DNA of 64,000 bases from Azolla caroliniana (lineage: Eukaryota; Polypodiophyta): NCBI GenBank assembly GCA_043228905.1, contig JBHGNT010000001.1, positions 26,474,001 to 26,538,000 on the forward strand, in the 5' to 3' direction. Below are positions 22,249-31,429 of the stretch, in pieces. Below the pieces are notes generated by a model that searched no databases, was not told the origin of the DNA, and saw only the letters and a list, made by a program, of their open reading frames with translations. Position numbers and translations under genes: made by a program. The stretch's first letter is position 1. Every line of letters begins with the position of its first letter.

Positions 22249-23412
22249 TTATTCGTTTGACTCCTCTTCTAATTGGCTTAGGACTTCAAATTTATTGGAC
22301 AAGGGTGAATTATTCATAATATTAGATTCACTAACTACTTCTAAAATGTTGGACACATTTTTATTGTCATAGTGAATTTGATTTACCTGACGTCTCGGCC
22401 TACGGGAGCAATGAATGGCTATATGTCCTGGACCTCCGCAATATAAGCATAGATGGTTTGCTCGACGACGTTGCTTCTCTTCGTCTGACAACGGTCCTCG
22501 TCGTTGAGTCATATCGATCTCCATGGGTGTAGGACTATCCATTGGGACTGGACTACGTGTTTGCCTTGGAGGTGGAGCAGGGCTATACATTTGCCTTGGG
22601 GATGATTGTGCCATTACTGATGCATAAGTTGGTGTGAATCTTGATCTTGTTATTTGTTGTTGTCGCTCACATCGACGCTCAAAAAGGCGATTATCACACC
22701 ATATTGCTCGACTAATAGCTTCTGTAAGTGACCTTGGATCCTCGGGGAAGGTAAGAAGTAAGTCTTTGACATCACTACGAAGGCCTGAACGGAATTGCTC
22801 CATTAGGGCTTGTTCATCCCAAGGAATATCGCTTGCGATGAGACGGAAATTGGCAGCATATGTCGAAGCTGGTTGTTCACCTTGACGAAGTGTACAAATC
22901 TTGTTGATAGCTGTTCTCGCTCCATCAGTATCTCCGAAACAAGCCTTAAATTCCTTGATAAATTCCTCGAAATTATTCAATAGAGGAGAATTGGTCTCTA
23001 GCAATGGAGCAAACCACGACAACGCTATGCCAGTCAATAAGGTGCCCACTAGCCCGACTCGTGATGCATCTGTTGGATAACGCGCGGGATGCATTTGAAT
23101 CACCAACCGTACTTGATTCAAGAAACCTCGGAAATGCGCCCTCGACCCATCAAATTTAGCTGGGAGGCTAATTTTGGGCTCCTTGATAAGTCCCTGACCT
23201 TCAACCCTTTGTTGTTGTAACACTGCGATTGTCGACTCTAACTGTTGCACTCGTCGCATGAACTCCTCTTGTTGTTGTTGCTTCTCTATAGTAACCTTTT
23301 GTAGATCCCCAAGTAGACGTTGATTCTCTACTTCAAGAGATGTGAACTTGGATTTAAGGTTCTCCATTTCTGCAACAAGGGTGAGATATTCTTCTGAGTT
23401 AATGGCAGCCAT
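22249..23412 (-). CDS. TE-G gag
   Basis: Complete 387-aa frame from MAAINSEEYL. It has an N-terminal coiled coil (Glu/Gln/Leu-rich, residues 10-70), then the retrotransposon gag domain (FDGSRAHFRGFLNQVRLV ... YPTDASRVGLVGTLLTG ... FRSGLRSDVKDLL). A Pro/Arg-rich stretch and one CCHC zinc knuckle (CLYCGGPGHIAIHC) follow near residue 325. It ends with TAA, in the same frame as the downstream protease-RT. A microsatellite lies just upstream of the start. Confidence 0.9.
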   Translation of the reverse strand: MAAINSEEYLTLVAEMENLKSKFTSLEVENQRLLGDLQKVTIEKQQQQEEFMRRVQQLESTIAVLQQQRVEGQGLIKEPKISLPAKFDGSRAHFRGFLNQVRLVIQMHPARYPTDASRVGLVGTLLTGIALSWFAPLLETNSPLLNNFEEFIKEFKACFGDTDGARTAINKICTLRQGEQPASTYAANFRLIASDIPWDEQALMEQFRSGLRSDVKDLLLTFPEDPRSLTEAISRAIWCDNRLFERRCERQQQITRSRFTPTYASVMAQSSPRQMYSPAPPPRQTRSPVPMDSPTPMEIDMTQRRGPLSDEEKQRRRANHLCLYCGGPGHIAIHCSRRPRRQVNQIHYDNKNVSNILEVVSESNIMNNSPLSNKFEVLSQLEEESNE

Positions 23413-23436
23413 GGTTTCAGGATGGTTACAAAGGAG

Positions 23437-23439
<3 letters not shown>

Positions 23440-23490
<51 letters not shown>
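23440..23490 (+). repeat. (GA)n microsatellite
   Basis: About 25 uninterrupted GA/AG units in the leader of TE-G, between the 5' LTR and gag. Confidence 0.95.
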
Positions 23491-23492
<2 letters not shown>

Positions 23493-23502
23493 TGAATCAA
23501 AC

Positions 23503-23921
23503 TGTCAGAACCAAGGATAAAAGATAGAGTGACGGAAGAAGGATATTAGAGAACACGAGAAGAAAGGAACGAAATACTAAGAGAAGAATGGATGTATAAG
23601 ATAGAGAAAGAAAGAGAATGGATACAAGATATGTAATGAGAGCTAAAGACTGGTGTTGATTCGAATTGATTTGAGAATACATGTATGCCCTTATTTATAA
23701 GTTCCTATAGAATAGCTTAGAGATTTCTAGAATGTTCTAGAATGTTCTAGACCTAGAATGCTCTAGGACATTCTAGAACATTCTAGAATAATCTAGAGGT
23801 TTTACAATAATCAATGTAATACAAGAAGTAGCTTTTATTATTTCATATAACAATAAGCTATCTTAATGGTTGAGGTTTACAAGGTTCGAGGTTCAAGTCC
23901 GGGTGACGCCATAATGGTTTA
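23503..23921 (-). repeat. TE-G 5' LTR (right copy)
   Basis: Same sequence as the left LTR. TTATAAATAA on the element strand lies at 23700-23691, and the HSE-like cluster at 23725-23797. The outer end reads GGTTTA, where TG...CA symmetry would expect GGTTCA. That is one C-to-T change. Confidence 0.87.
23725..23797 (-). promoter_or_regulatory. Heat-shock-element-like cluster in the TE-G 5' LTR
   Basis: The same TTC/GAA alternation as in the left LTR. This copy is the one that would drive transcription of TE-G, with the TATA box about 25 bases downstream on the minus strand. Both copies appear unchanged. Confidence 0.7.
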
Positions 23922-23998
23922 CCATAGGTAGGAAATTTTGGCTCTCCGACAACGGAGGTTGTACATTAACTGGAATCAATAGCAAGGAGAAGAAGAAG

Positions 23999-26086
23999 GT
24001 GGAGGAGCGGCTCAGGTCATGCGGGGCTCTCCATCCCGATGAAGAAATTAGCGGTGCCGTGGAGGCGGTGTCGTTTGATGACACCTTGCATGAGCTGTGT
24101 GGCGTAGTCGATGAGGGCCTTAGCGAAGACCGGATGATTCCAGTCAGCTTAGTGGAAATGTATGAGGTCATCGCGGACTTTGGGGAAAGGATCAAGTCGG
24201 ATCGGATGGCCTGCGTAAGTACGAAGTACAAGACTGTGGATCGGAAGGTGAGGCCCGTCGCGACACCCTTGCCGGAGGGCAACGAGAAGCATATAAAGGG
24301 GGTCGCGTCGGACCCAAGTTTACGGAATCCGGCCGACATAGGACACCGGTTCACCGACATAACGCTCAAGGTTGGTGGGGGTGGGTTTCTACTGCCGGCG
24401 GAGGAGGACCGGTTTTGGAGAATGCTTGGAAGGCACAGGAAAGCCTTTGCATTCTCGCCGGAGGAGATCGGGTGCGTAGACCCGACGATCGTAGAACCAA
24501 TGGTGATCTTCACGGTACCGCATGCACCGTGGAATCTCAAACCGATTCCGGTACCTAGAGCCCACATCCCGAAGCTGATGGAGCTACTGAAACAGAAGGT
24601 GGAGATGGGCATCCTCGAACCGTCGAGTGCCCCATATTCGAATTGGTGGTTTACCGTGCCAAGGAAGAACGACACAGTGCGCTTCATACAGGACTTGCAG
24701 CCGGTCAACAAGGTGACCATTCGAAACGCAGGTATCAGACCGACCATTCATGAGTTCGCGGAGGTGTTCATAGGGAGGTCGATCTACTCGGTCGGGGATC
24801 TGTACTCAGGGTACGATCAGTTCCAACTAGCCGTAGAGAGCAGGGATGTCACGATGATGCAGACTCCTCTTGGCCTAGTTCGGATGTGTACCCTACCGCA
24901 AGGGGGAACGAACTCGGTGGCGCACATGGTGAATGCGATGAACAAGGTGTTGAGGGACTGCATCCCGATGAAAGGATGTCCGGTGGAGGACAAGGACGAG
25001 TTGGTCGGGCCCGACGGTCGCCAGAGGTTCGTGACGGATCACATCCGCGACTACGAGAAGGTGCTACAACAATCAGCCTTTGGACAGCCGGAGATCCTGG
25101 TAGTCGGACACTTGTGCGGGCCTTACGGCCAGAAGCCGTCCGCGGCGAAGGTAGAAGCCATCTCCGCAATGAAGGATGATTGCGGGTCGGTCACGGATGT
25201 CCGAAGGATCCTGGGGGCATGTGCGTTCTATCACATCTGGATTCCGCACTACGTGCATGTTGCGGAACCGCTTTACGAGTTATTAAAGAAAGGGCGCTGG
25301 TTCGAATGGAGGACGGAGCACACGGAGTCTGTCCGGAGACTAAAGGAGGCACTCTCCGCGGCACCGGCTCTCCGGAAAGTGGTTTACGGCAAGGAAGTCC
25401 CCAATTACGTGACAGTGGACACGAGCCCAACCGGGATCGGATGGGTGATCAATCAGGAAGACGAGGATGGCGTATGGTTCCTGATTCGGTTCGGAGCAAA
25501 GGTATTGAGCGAGCGGCAGCGAGGATACGCCCAAATTAAGCGCAAGCTATGGGGTATTGTTTCGGCAGTCAAGGCCGACAAGGACTATCTGATCGGGGCA
25601 GAAATGATCATCGAGACAGACTGCCTACCGATTTTGGGTATGGTTTCCGGATGCGCGACTCCGGACCTGGCGATGCTCAGGTGGATTGCGTACATCAAGT
25701 CCTTGAACCCGGAGATACGGCACATCTCCGGAAAGGATAATGCCATGGCCGATATGCTTTCAAGGGCGTGGTTCAACGACGAGGACGACATGGTTTCGGA
25801 TAACGAAGAAGTTGGCGAGGACTTCTTCGGGTCAGCTAACGTGGCAACTGGGACGGGGAGCACTCCGACGCTTAACGAGTTCGACGAGAGGGAATACGAC
25901 AGGGAGTGGCTCCAAATAGGAAGGTTCCTGCAGACGATGACGCTGGACATGACGTGGACTAGAGAAGAGGCCAATCGGGTGCGGAAGAAGGTGTACCGAT
26001 TCTTTCTACGAGGAGGAGGCATGTGGAGGCATCCGAAGAAGCGTAGCGGCACCCCACTCCGCATGGTGGCGAGGGAAGACGAGTAG
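23999..26086 (+). CDS. TE-D reverse transcriptase-RNase H, catalytic YLDD deleted
   Basis: A 695-aa open frame. RT blocks: FTVPRKNDTVRFIQDLQPVNK (about 24650), YSVGDLYSGYDQFQLA and TPLGLVRMCTLPQGGTNSVAHM. Where the family has a segment with (F/Y)LDD before IP(M/I)KGC, this copy goes directly from VLRDC to IPMKGC (about 24952-24982), so the active-site dyad is absent without a frame change. RNase H is present (NYVTVDTSPTGIGWVI, DNAMADMLSRAWF). The linker DREWLQIGRFLQTM follows. Although open, it cannot encode an active polymerase as read. Confidence 0.85.
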   Translation: MEERLRSCGALHPDEEISGAVEAVSFDDTLHELCGVVDEGLSEDRMIPVSLVEMYEVIADFGERIKSDRMACVSTKYKTVDRKVRPVATPLPEGNEKHIKGVASDPSLRNPADIGHRFTDITLKVGGGGFLLPAEEDRFWRMLGRHRKAFAFSPEEIGCVDPTIVEPMVIFTVPHAPWNLKPIPVPRAHIPKLMELLKQKVEMGILEPSSAPYSNWWFTVPRKNDTVRFIQDLQPVNKVTIRNAGIRPTIHEFAEVFIGRSIYSVGDLYSGYDQFQLAVESRDVTMMQTPLGLVRMCTLPQGGTNSVAHMVNAMNKVLRDCIPMKGCPVEDKDELVGPDGRQRFVTDHIRDYEKVLQQSAFGQPEILVVGHLCGPYGQKPSAAKVEAISAMKDDCGSVTDVRRILGACAFYHIWIPHYVHVAEPLYELLKKGRWFEWRTEHTESVRRLKEALSAAPALRKVVYGKEVPNYVTVDTSPTGIGWVINQEDEDGVWFLIRFGAKVLSERQRGYAQIKRKLWGIVSAVKADKDYLIGAEMIIETDCLPILGMVSGCATPDLAMLRWIAYIKSLNPEIRHISGKDNAMADMLSRAWFNDEDDMVSDNEEVGEDFFGSANVATGTGSTPTLNEFDEREYDREWLQIGRFLQTMTLDMTWTREEANRVRKKVYRFFLRGGGMWRHPKKRSGTPLRMVAREDE

Positions 26087-27150
26087 AAAGCGTTGCTTAC
26101 GGCATTTCACGAGAGTCCCTAGGCCGGACACCGCGGGACGTGGGCCACATTTGAGAAGCTCAAGGGTAAGTATTGGTGGCCGGGGTTGTATCGGGACGTG
26201 CATCATTTTGTGACAACCTGTAAGAATTCCCAGATGTACTCTACAGTCCGGCATCGAGACGAGCTTCATCCAACTACCGTCAACTTCAAATGGATGTTGG
26301 ATTTAGTGACTATGCCAATGGGGGTAGGACAAATGCGATATCTGGTGCTGGCTCGGGAGGACCTGACGAACCAGGTGGAAGGCCGAGCATTGCAGAACAA
26401 AACAACGTGGCCGTGTGCCGATTTCTGATCGAAGAAGTGGTGTGCCGGTATGGGTGGGTAGGAAAGATCGTGGCTGACTGCGGAGAACTAGACGCGCAAG
26501 AGGCTGAAGAGCTGTTTGACCGACTGGGGGTCAAACTCTCCCTCACTACGGCGTACAATCCGGAGGCCAATGGGAGGGTAGAGCGTGGTCACGAGCCCAT
26601 TGTGAAGGCATTAGTACGTGCATGCGAAGGACAGGTCGGGAATTGGCCGCGACTCCTTCCTTATGCACTATGGGCAGATCGAACTACGCACAGTTCGGTG
26701 ACGGGGTTCATGCTAGTAGAGCTGATGTACGAGCAACAACCAATCATGCCGACAGAGAAAACGATCACTTCGTGGGCCGCGATGGACTGGAAGGACGAGA
26801 TGAGCCGGGAAGAGTTGCTGGCAGCAAGGATTCGACAATTCGAGCGCAGACCGGAAGACGTGGAGCGGGCGAAGGAAAGGCTGCGTACAACACGAGAAAA
26901 GAAGAAAGGTCGGTTCGACCGTACTCACCGACTGAGGCCGAGGAAGATTGAGGAAGGTGACTGGGTGCTGGTGTACGACAACAACCTCGACAATCAGCAC
27001 AAGGCGGTGCGTAAGTTTGCGAGGAGGTGGTTCGGGCCCTATGCGGTAATGAGTGTGAATGACAACGACACGTACCATCTCGCGGAGCTCGATGGGATAC
27101 GGATGGCGATGCCGATAGCAAGAAAAAGGGTCAAGGTATTCAAGAAGTAG
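26087..27150 (+). pseudogene. TE-D integrase
   Basis: The zinc finger at 26107-26240 has HRGTW but reads CKNSQMY where TE-E has CESCQMH, so one zinc-binding Cys is Ser, and a TAG stands before it. The core Asp is in MLDLVTMP. A frame change near 26390 leads into the 286-aa frame with VADCGELDA (second Asp) and NGRVERGH (Glu). The C-terminal part, GDWVLVYDNNLDNQH and WFGPYAVMSVNDNDTYHLAELDG, is intact to 27150. Confidence 0.83.
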
Positions 27151-27307
27151 CAAGAGGAAGAACCAGACCCGGCATGCGCGACTGATGATGACAACCGGCT
27201 CGAAAAGAATGATGATTCGAGCAGCGACGGGTGATAGCGGGCCGGTTTTCTCCGGCAAGTGTTGTATCTGGCGCGTACCGGTGGACGCACGGTTTGGTGG
27301 GTGTGGA

Positions 27308-27955
27308 TGTCGTGGAGAAAACCGTCCCTAGGAGGAAACGAGAGAAACCATGCACAAACCGGCCCTTCCATGTGTGGGCGTGTGAATTGATAACTTGTAC
27401 ATAATTATGTGTAGGGCGGTTGATGTAAATATACTAGGTGCGACACATTTATTAGGAAATCGATGCGTATCTCTGTCCGAAGGGACAGAGAATAACGTAA
27501 TGTGATTGTGACTGAAGGAGAACAGAATCTCCCCAACGACCTATATAAGGAAGAAGAGAAGGAAGAACAGGGCATCGTGTGTTAGCGAGGACGAAGTGCT
27601 GTCAGACCGTGTATTGAGCTCTCTCTCTCCTCCTTCTGTTGTCATTCTCTGCGGGTTTTGGAGATCGTCGCCTCTGCTTTGTGGACAGCCTGTGCGCTTC
27701 CATCAGAGGCCCTCCCTTCGCGTTTTTGTGCTTGGCGTGTGTGTGGGTGGACTCCCGTGTTGGGTCCGTTGCCAGTGTGCCGGTTGTAATCGTTTTTGGT
27801 GTTATAATCGAATTGTTCTGTTTTCTCTCTCTCTCTCTTTCACTGTGTTCAGCAAAAACGCTCTCTCTCTCTCTCTCTCTCCTCTCTCACGCTCCTTGGT
27901 TTAGGGCCCCCGCGGTCCCGTCTCTTTTCACCCACGAAAGCGTAGTAACACGACA
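27308..27955 (+). repeat. TE-D 3' LTR (648 bp)
   Basis: Starts TGTCGTGGAG after a purine-rich stretch, with a TATA-like box TATATAAGG at about 27542. Long CT runs lie near 27820-27885. It ends AACACGACA, followed by the ACGT duplication. Two overlapping ORFs inside are not genes. Confidence 0.92.
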
Positions 27956-27959
27956 ACGT

Positions 27960-28201
27960 TTCGACAAGTCGACTTCGACTCGGCTCCAGTTGTCTACAAC
28001 GATAGTCAGGGTGTTGTTGCTTTGTCAAAAAATCCGGTTCACCACCACGCCTCCAAGCATATCGATGTTCAATATCACTTTGTTCGGGACTGCGTCATTT
28101 TAGGGAAAATCCGTCTCGAGAAGATATCCACAACCGATAATGTCGTAGATGGAATGAACAAGTGTCTTTCGGCGGATCGCTTCCGGTCCCTTCGGCACTA
28201 G
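27960..28201 (+). pseudogene. TE-C RNase H C-terminus
   Basis: The frame reads VVYNDSQGVVALSKNP, then HASKHIDVQYHFVRD and LEKISTTDNVVD, the standard end of copia RNase H (DNQSAI..., TKHIDVRYHF..., T..N.AD). It ends at a TAG at about 28200. The N-terminal half is lost. Confidence 0.85.
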
Positions 28202-28426
28202 ATGGGCATAACGAAAAATCGGTCCGGTTAAAGTTGTACACACAGCACAGGATGGTTTCGGACAACCGACATCAGTTCCTTGAGGATCGACTTCAACTCT
28301 TCCAACCCGATCGGTTTGGTCTTCTGTCTTCAGATCTTGTCGACTCGAACAAAACCGATCTGTCCGATAAACCTTGTATATACCTGTAATTTCAGATAAC
28401 CCATGTATAAGCCCATTACGGGGGAG

Positions 28427-28731
28427 TGTCGAATACGAGTGTATAATGGCCGTATTCACACAGTCCCTTTGGACAACCCAAGTTTGGGCTATTTCTGTAA
28501 ATAACATAAAGGGTAGTTGCCCTAGGATAGTCACTATATAAAGTGACTTTGTAACCTTTAGTGAAGGGTGGGGGGTCATTTGTAATTGTTGCTATTAAGA
28601 AATAAAACGTTTTTCCTTGTGCCTATCTTTGTGTGTGTGTGTGTGTGTGTATCGTGTTCATTCTCATACACAGGTCCTTCAACATCACAGATGTTGTTTG
28701 TTCTTCCGTACTGACGACCTTGTCCCCAACA
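28427..28731 (+). repeat. TE-C 3' LTR (about 305 bp)
   Basis: TGTCGAATAC start, CCCCAACA end, TATA box TATATAAAG at 28535-28543, and a (GT)10 run at 28631-28650. No partner LTR is in the window. It does not resemble the TE-F LTR. Confidence 0.75.
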
Positions 28732-29640
28732 TTAGAAATAGAAGTAAAAAGAAATACAAGTCTAGGACAAATATCACTCTCACAATCTTGATACATTGAT
28801 TATATTCTAAAACGTTTTAACATGGAACATTGCAAACCCACTTAAGTTGTCCATTGAAGATAGCCCAAATTCACTCATAAAAGAAATTGAAATGGAAAAC
28901 ATTCCCTATAGACAAGTAATAGGCTCCATACGATATCTAGTTAGTAGCACGAGACCAGATTTATGCTTTAGCACAGGATTACTATCACGCTTTATGACAA
29001 ACCCTGGCCCCAAACATTGGCAAGCACTGAAGAGAATTCTTCGATATCTTAAACATACTAAACACTTGTGTCTTACTTTTCAATCCATGCATTCGGAGTC
29101 AATCCAACCAAAATTGTGTGGATGGGCAAACCCCTCAACTGCTATTCATGATGGACCGATGCTGATTGGGGAGGAGATGTGGATGACCGAAAATCCAGAA
29201 GTGGCTACGTCTACACCTTTGCTGGAGGAGCGATTGCATGAAGATCGAAAAAACAAGCTATGGTTTCACTATCTTCGACAGAAGCGGAATATGTTGCTGC
29301 TACCCTAGCTACAAAAGAAGGAATTTGGCTAAAAGCCATATTAGAAGAAATAAATTTTCCTAAAGAAGAACCAATAGAAATCTATTACGACAATCAGTCA
29401 TGCTTAAAGTTGGCAAGCAACCCAAGAATTAGCGACAACATACGTCACATATATTTCAAGCACCACTTCTTAAGAGACATGATTGAAGAAAAGAAGATCA
29501 ACATAAAGTTTATGCCATCAACTTTGATGTGGGCAGATTTCTTAACAAAGCCAGTAGCAAGTCATAAACATCTACAATGTTGCAAAAACATCGGACTACT
29601 CAATCATACAGAAACCAAAGATAAAAGCCTAGAAATTTGA
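28732..29640 (+). pseudogene. TE-B RT end and RNase H
   Basis: Resumes with LEIEVKRNTSLGQISLSQ, the end of copia RT, then RNase H: YRQVIGSIRYLVSSTRPD, ADWGGDVDDRKSRSG (catalytic Asp, readable in a shifted frame near 29160), SLSSTEAEYVAAT and the C-terminal HIYFKHHFLRD...WADFLTKP. Stops at about 28796 and 29250 and a frameshift near 29150 break it. It ends at 29638-29640, followed by the polypurine tract. Confidence 0.88.
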
Positions 29641-29660
29641 TTATTTTCCTTAGGGAGGAG

Positions 29661-29862
29661 TGTTGGAAAATATAACGAAAAGAATAAAATTGTAAAATAA
29701 TTAAAATAAACAGTTATGACTCCTGATACGAAGAGTCACATGTATCCTATATGAAAACATCACACGCCTCTCTCTAATTGAGGAGAGAAGAGCAACAGGA
29801 AATCTAAAAATCAGAATTCATCCTTCTTTCTTTCTCTATCTCCCTGTCTCTGTTTCTCTACA
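29661..29862 (+). repeat. TE-B 3' LTR (202 bp)
   Basis: Matches 3406-3607 with about two substitutions. It follows TTAGGGAGGAG and is followed by GAAGC of TE-A. Confidence 0.93.
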
Positions 29863-30463
29863 GAAGCACCATCACACCCCGATGCCCAGGACATCTCCAT
29901 GAAGCTCAACATCAACACGGTGACGAATGCTAGTATCTGGAGGAAGTTGTGTCTGTTTGCAACGGGCGAGAAGCACTTCGAAATTCCTCCATCCAACGAA
30001 CTGGAGAAGTATTTTGGACAATATTCGACATCTGCCAAGGCCTACAGAACAAAGAAAATCCCGAATCCATTTTTTCGGGAGATTGCAAAGTTCTTGCTGG
30101 AAGGGTTTAGGGTTTATCATCGACACATTCAAAGGTTGCTCAATAGATTGGGGAGTAATTACGAGACAGGCACTATGAGAGGGACTTCATGCATACCAAC
30201 CCGGGAAAAAGGTAAGGCTGATCATTCAATAGTACCTTACGATACTATTTCCACCGCGTGGACTCCCCGCCCCGCCGACTAGCAAACGTACGCCCCCGCC
30301 ACAATTTGCGAAACGACGGCTAGCGGAATTGGCAACCACGGAATGGGAAGAAGAACCACAACCTTCTCACTTCATCGTGGAGCCAACACAGCCGGAGCAA
30401 CCAACAGAGGCTGTTGAAGCACCAACAACAATGGGTGAGCAGGAACCAGAACACAACCATGGA
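29863..30463 (+). pseudogene. TE-A third ORF, middle part
   Basis: Continues the ORF cut at 3405. The frame shows NTVTNASIWRK and FEIPPSNELEKYFGQYSTSAKAY, matching TE-H (DTVTNNMIRVA, EIPPHATLKEYFGMY, SGKAY) at about 38230-38375. Further on, RRLAELATTEWEEEP matches a Pro-rich segment of TE-H (EKILALTQEEWDDP). TE-H itself is inserted at 30464. Confidence 0.75.
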
Positions 30464-30958
30464 TGTTGTCCATAGGCCAAAAATATAAATACATTATGTA
30501 AACTCGCTGGTAGGTAGAATAGTAGGTGAGGAAATAGGTAGAACTAGAAATAGTGGAGTTTTTAGCCCTCACAATCAGTCGATGGCTCGGCTCTGTCTGA
30601 AGAGGAAAACTATATAACCCGAGATATGCATACCTCAAAGGAGGGGGATATAGATTATTTAGGAAGATTACTATCGTAGCACTGAGCTTTGCACAACCTG
30701 TTTCGGGCCGAGCGCCGTGTACTGCAATCGTTGTGAGCTTTTCATTTAATATAAATCTTGCTCTTTCTGTTCCTTCATCGGTGTATTTTCCCTGGTACTC
30801 GCAACCGAGCTACGTCTATGCCTAAGGGGTTGTAGCCCGTGCACGCTCCTCGTTCTCATATCGTCTTCTCAGTGTAAAAGAGGCTTCCACGTAACACGAT
30901 CCCTTGATACCGATAGCCTGTGGGCTCATCGAAGGTGTTTCCCTAGAAACGGTTAACA
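30464..30958 (+). repeat. TE-H 5' LTR (495 bp)
   Basis: TGTTGTCC start, GGTTAACA end, TATA box in AACTATATAACCC near 30609. Confidence 0.93.
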
Positions 30959-30963
30959 CAATT

Positions 30964-30981
30964 TGGCACGCTCGGTTACAG
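30964..30981 (+). other. TE-H probable primer binding site
   Basis: TGGCACGCTCGGTTACAG starts five bases after the LTR, with TGG complementary to a tRNA CCA end. The tRNA is not identified. Confidence 0.6.
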
Positions 30982-31429
30982 CTGTAAGGTCACAACCAAC
31001 TACGTAGGAGGCAAACCCCAGCCGCCATTACGGCGCTCAATTGCATCACATGATCTCGGCCCCCTGCCCGACGCCCTGAGCCAGTCAAAGGAACTTCCGA
31101 CTCGGCGGTCACTGAGCAATCTTTCCAGGACCTATCGGAGGCTCACCGGTTGCAATCCTCGCCACCCGATACCCAGTCGCGAGTTGATTCCGCACCAACC
31201 TCCCCGCCAAGCCCCCAGAGGTCACCCAACCTGATCCTAACCCTTTTCCGGCTTTACCTGAAGACCCGGATCTCGATACCATGCCTTACCCTTACCCACG
31301 AATACAGACGGCCCCGATGCGGAATCACACACTCGTGCTTTTGTGTCCACATGGCAGGCCAACCACTTGACGCAGCGGTTATTAGTTGCCGAAATCGAGG
31401 CCTCCAAAATCGCGGAATTTACTCTATCC

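Larger units (their letters stand above)
18482..23921 (-). mobile_element. TE-G: Ty3/gypsy element on the minus strand, with HSE-like LTRs
   Basis: Inserted in TE-D. CCATA flanks it at 18477-18481 and 23922-23926, a 5-bp target duplication. The 5' LTR is on the right (23503-23921) and the 3' LTR on the left (18482-18908). Gag is 23412-22249, protease-RT 22206-20614, RNase H about 20948-20020 and integrase 19564-18909. The LTRs differ by a 13-bp indel and about six substitutions, so it is among the younger insertions. A deletion removed the integrase end, the polypurine tract and the first bases of the 3' LTR. Confidence 0.88.
6388..27955 (+). mobile_element. TE-D: Ty3/gypsy element with about 650-bp LTRs
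   Basis: The 5' LTR is 6388-6690 plus 15895-16242, split by TE-E. The 3' LTR is 27308-27955. The 4-bp target duplication ACGT lies at 6384-6387 and 27956-27959. The PBS is at 16248, gag-protease at 16288-18413, RT-RNase H at 23999-26086 and integrase at 26090-27150. TE-G interrupts it after protease. The two LTRs differ at roughly 6 percent of sites in the first 230 bp, and many differences are C/T or G/A at CpG. Confidence 0.88.
27960..28731 (+). mobile_element. TE-C: 3' remnant of a copia element
   Basis: The end of copia RNase H, a 3' untranslated stretch, a G-rich polypurine tract (28420-28426) and a 305-bp LTR. TE-B coding sequence resumes right after the LTR. The 5' part of TE-C and the RT of TE-B are both missing. 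One deletion reaching from TE-B into TE-C explains this. Confidence 0.8.
3406..29862 (+). mobile_element. TE-B: Ty1/copia element with 202-bp LTRs, interrupted
   Basis: The flanking 202-bp LTRs start TGTTGG and end CTACA. The left flank is GAAGA and the right flank GAAGC, a 5-bp target duplication with one change. An initiator-Met PBS follows the 5' LTR and a purine tract (AGGGAGGAG) precedes the 3' LTR. Element-own sequence is 3406-6354 and 28732-29862, and the interval holds TE-C, TE-D, TE-E, TE-F and TE-G. The RT catalytic half is missing at the break, so a deletion accompanied the insertions. I noticed two differences between the LTRs (near 3421 and 3513). Confidence 0.9.

Noticed and set aside
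28617-28799. 60-aa frame over the GT microsatellite
   Set aside because: Created by the repeat in the TE-C LTR; crosses an element boundary.
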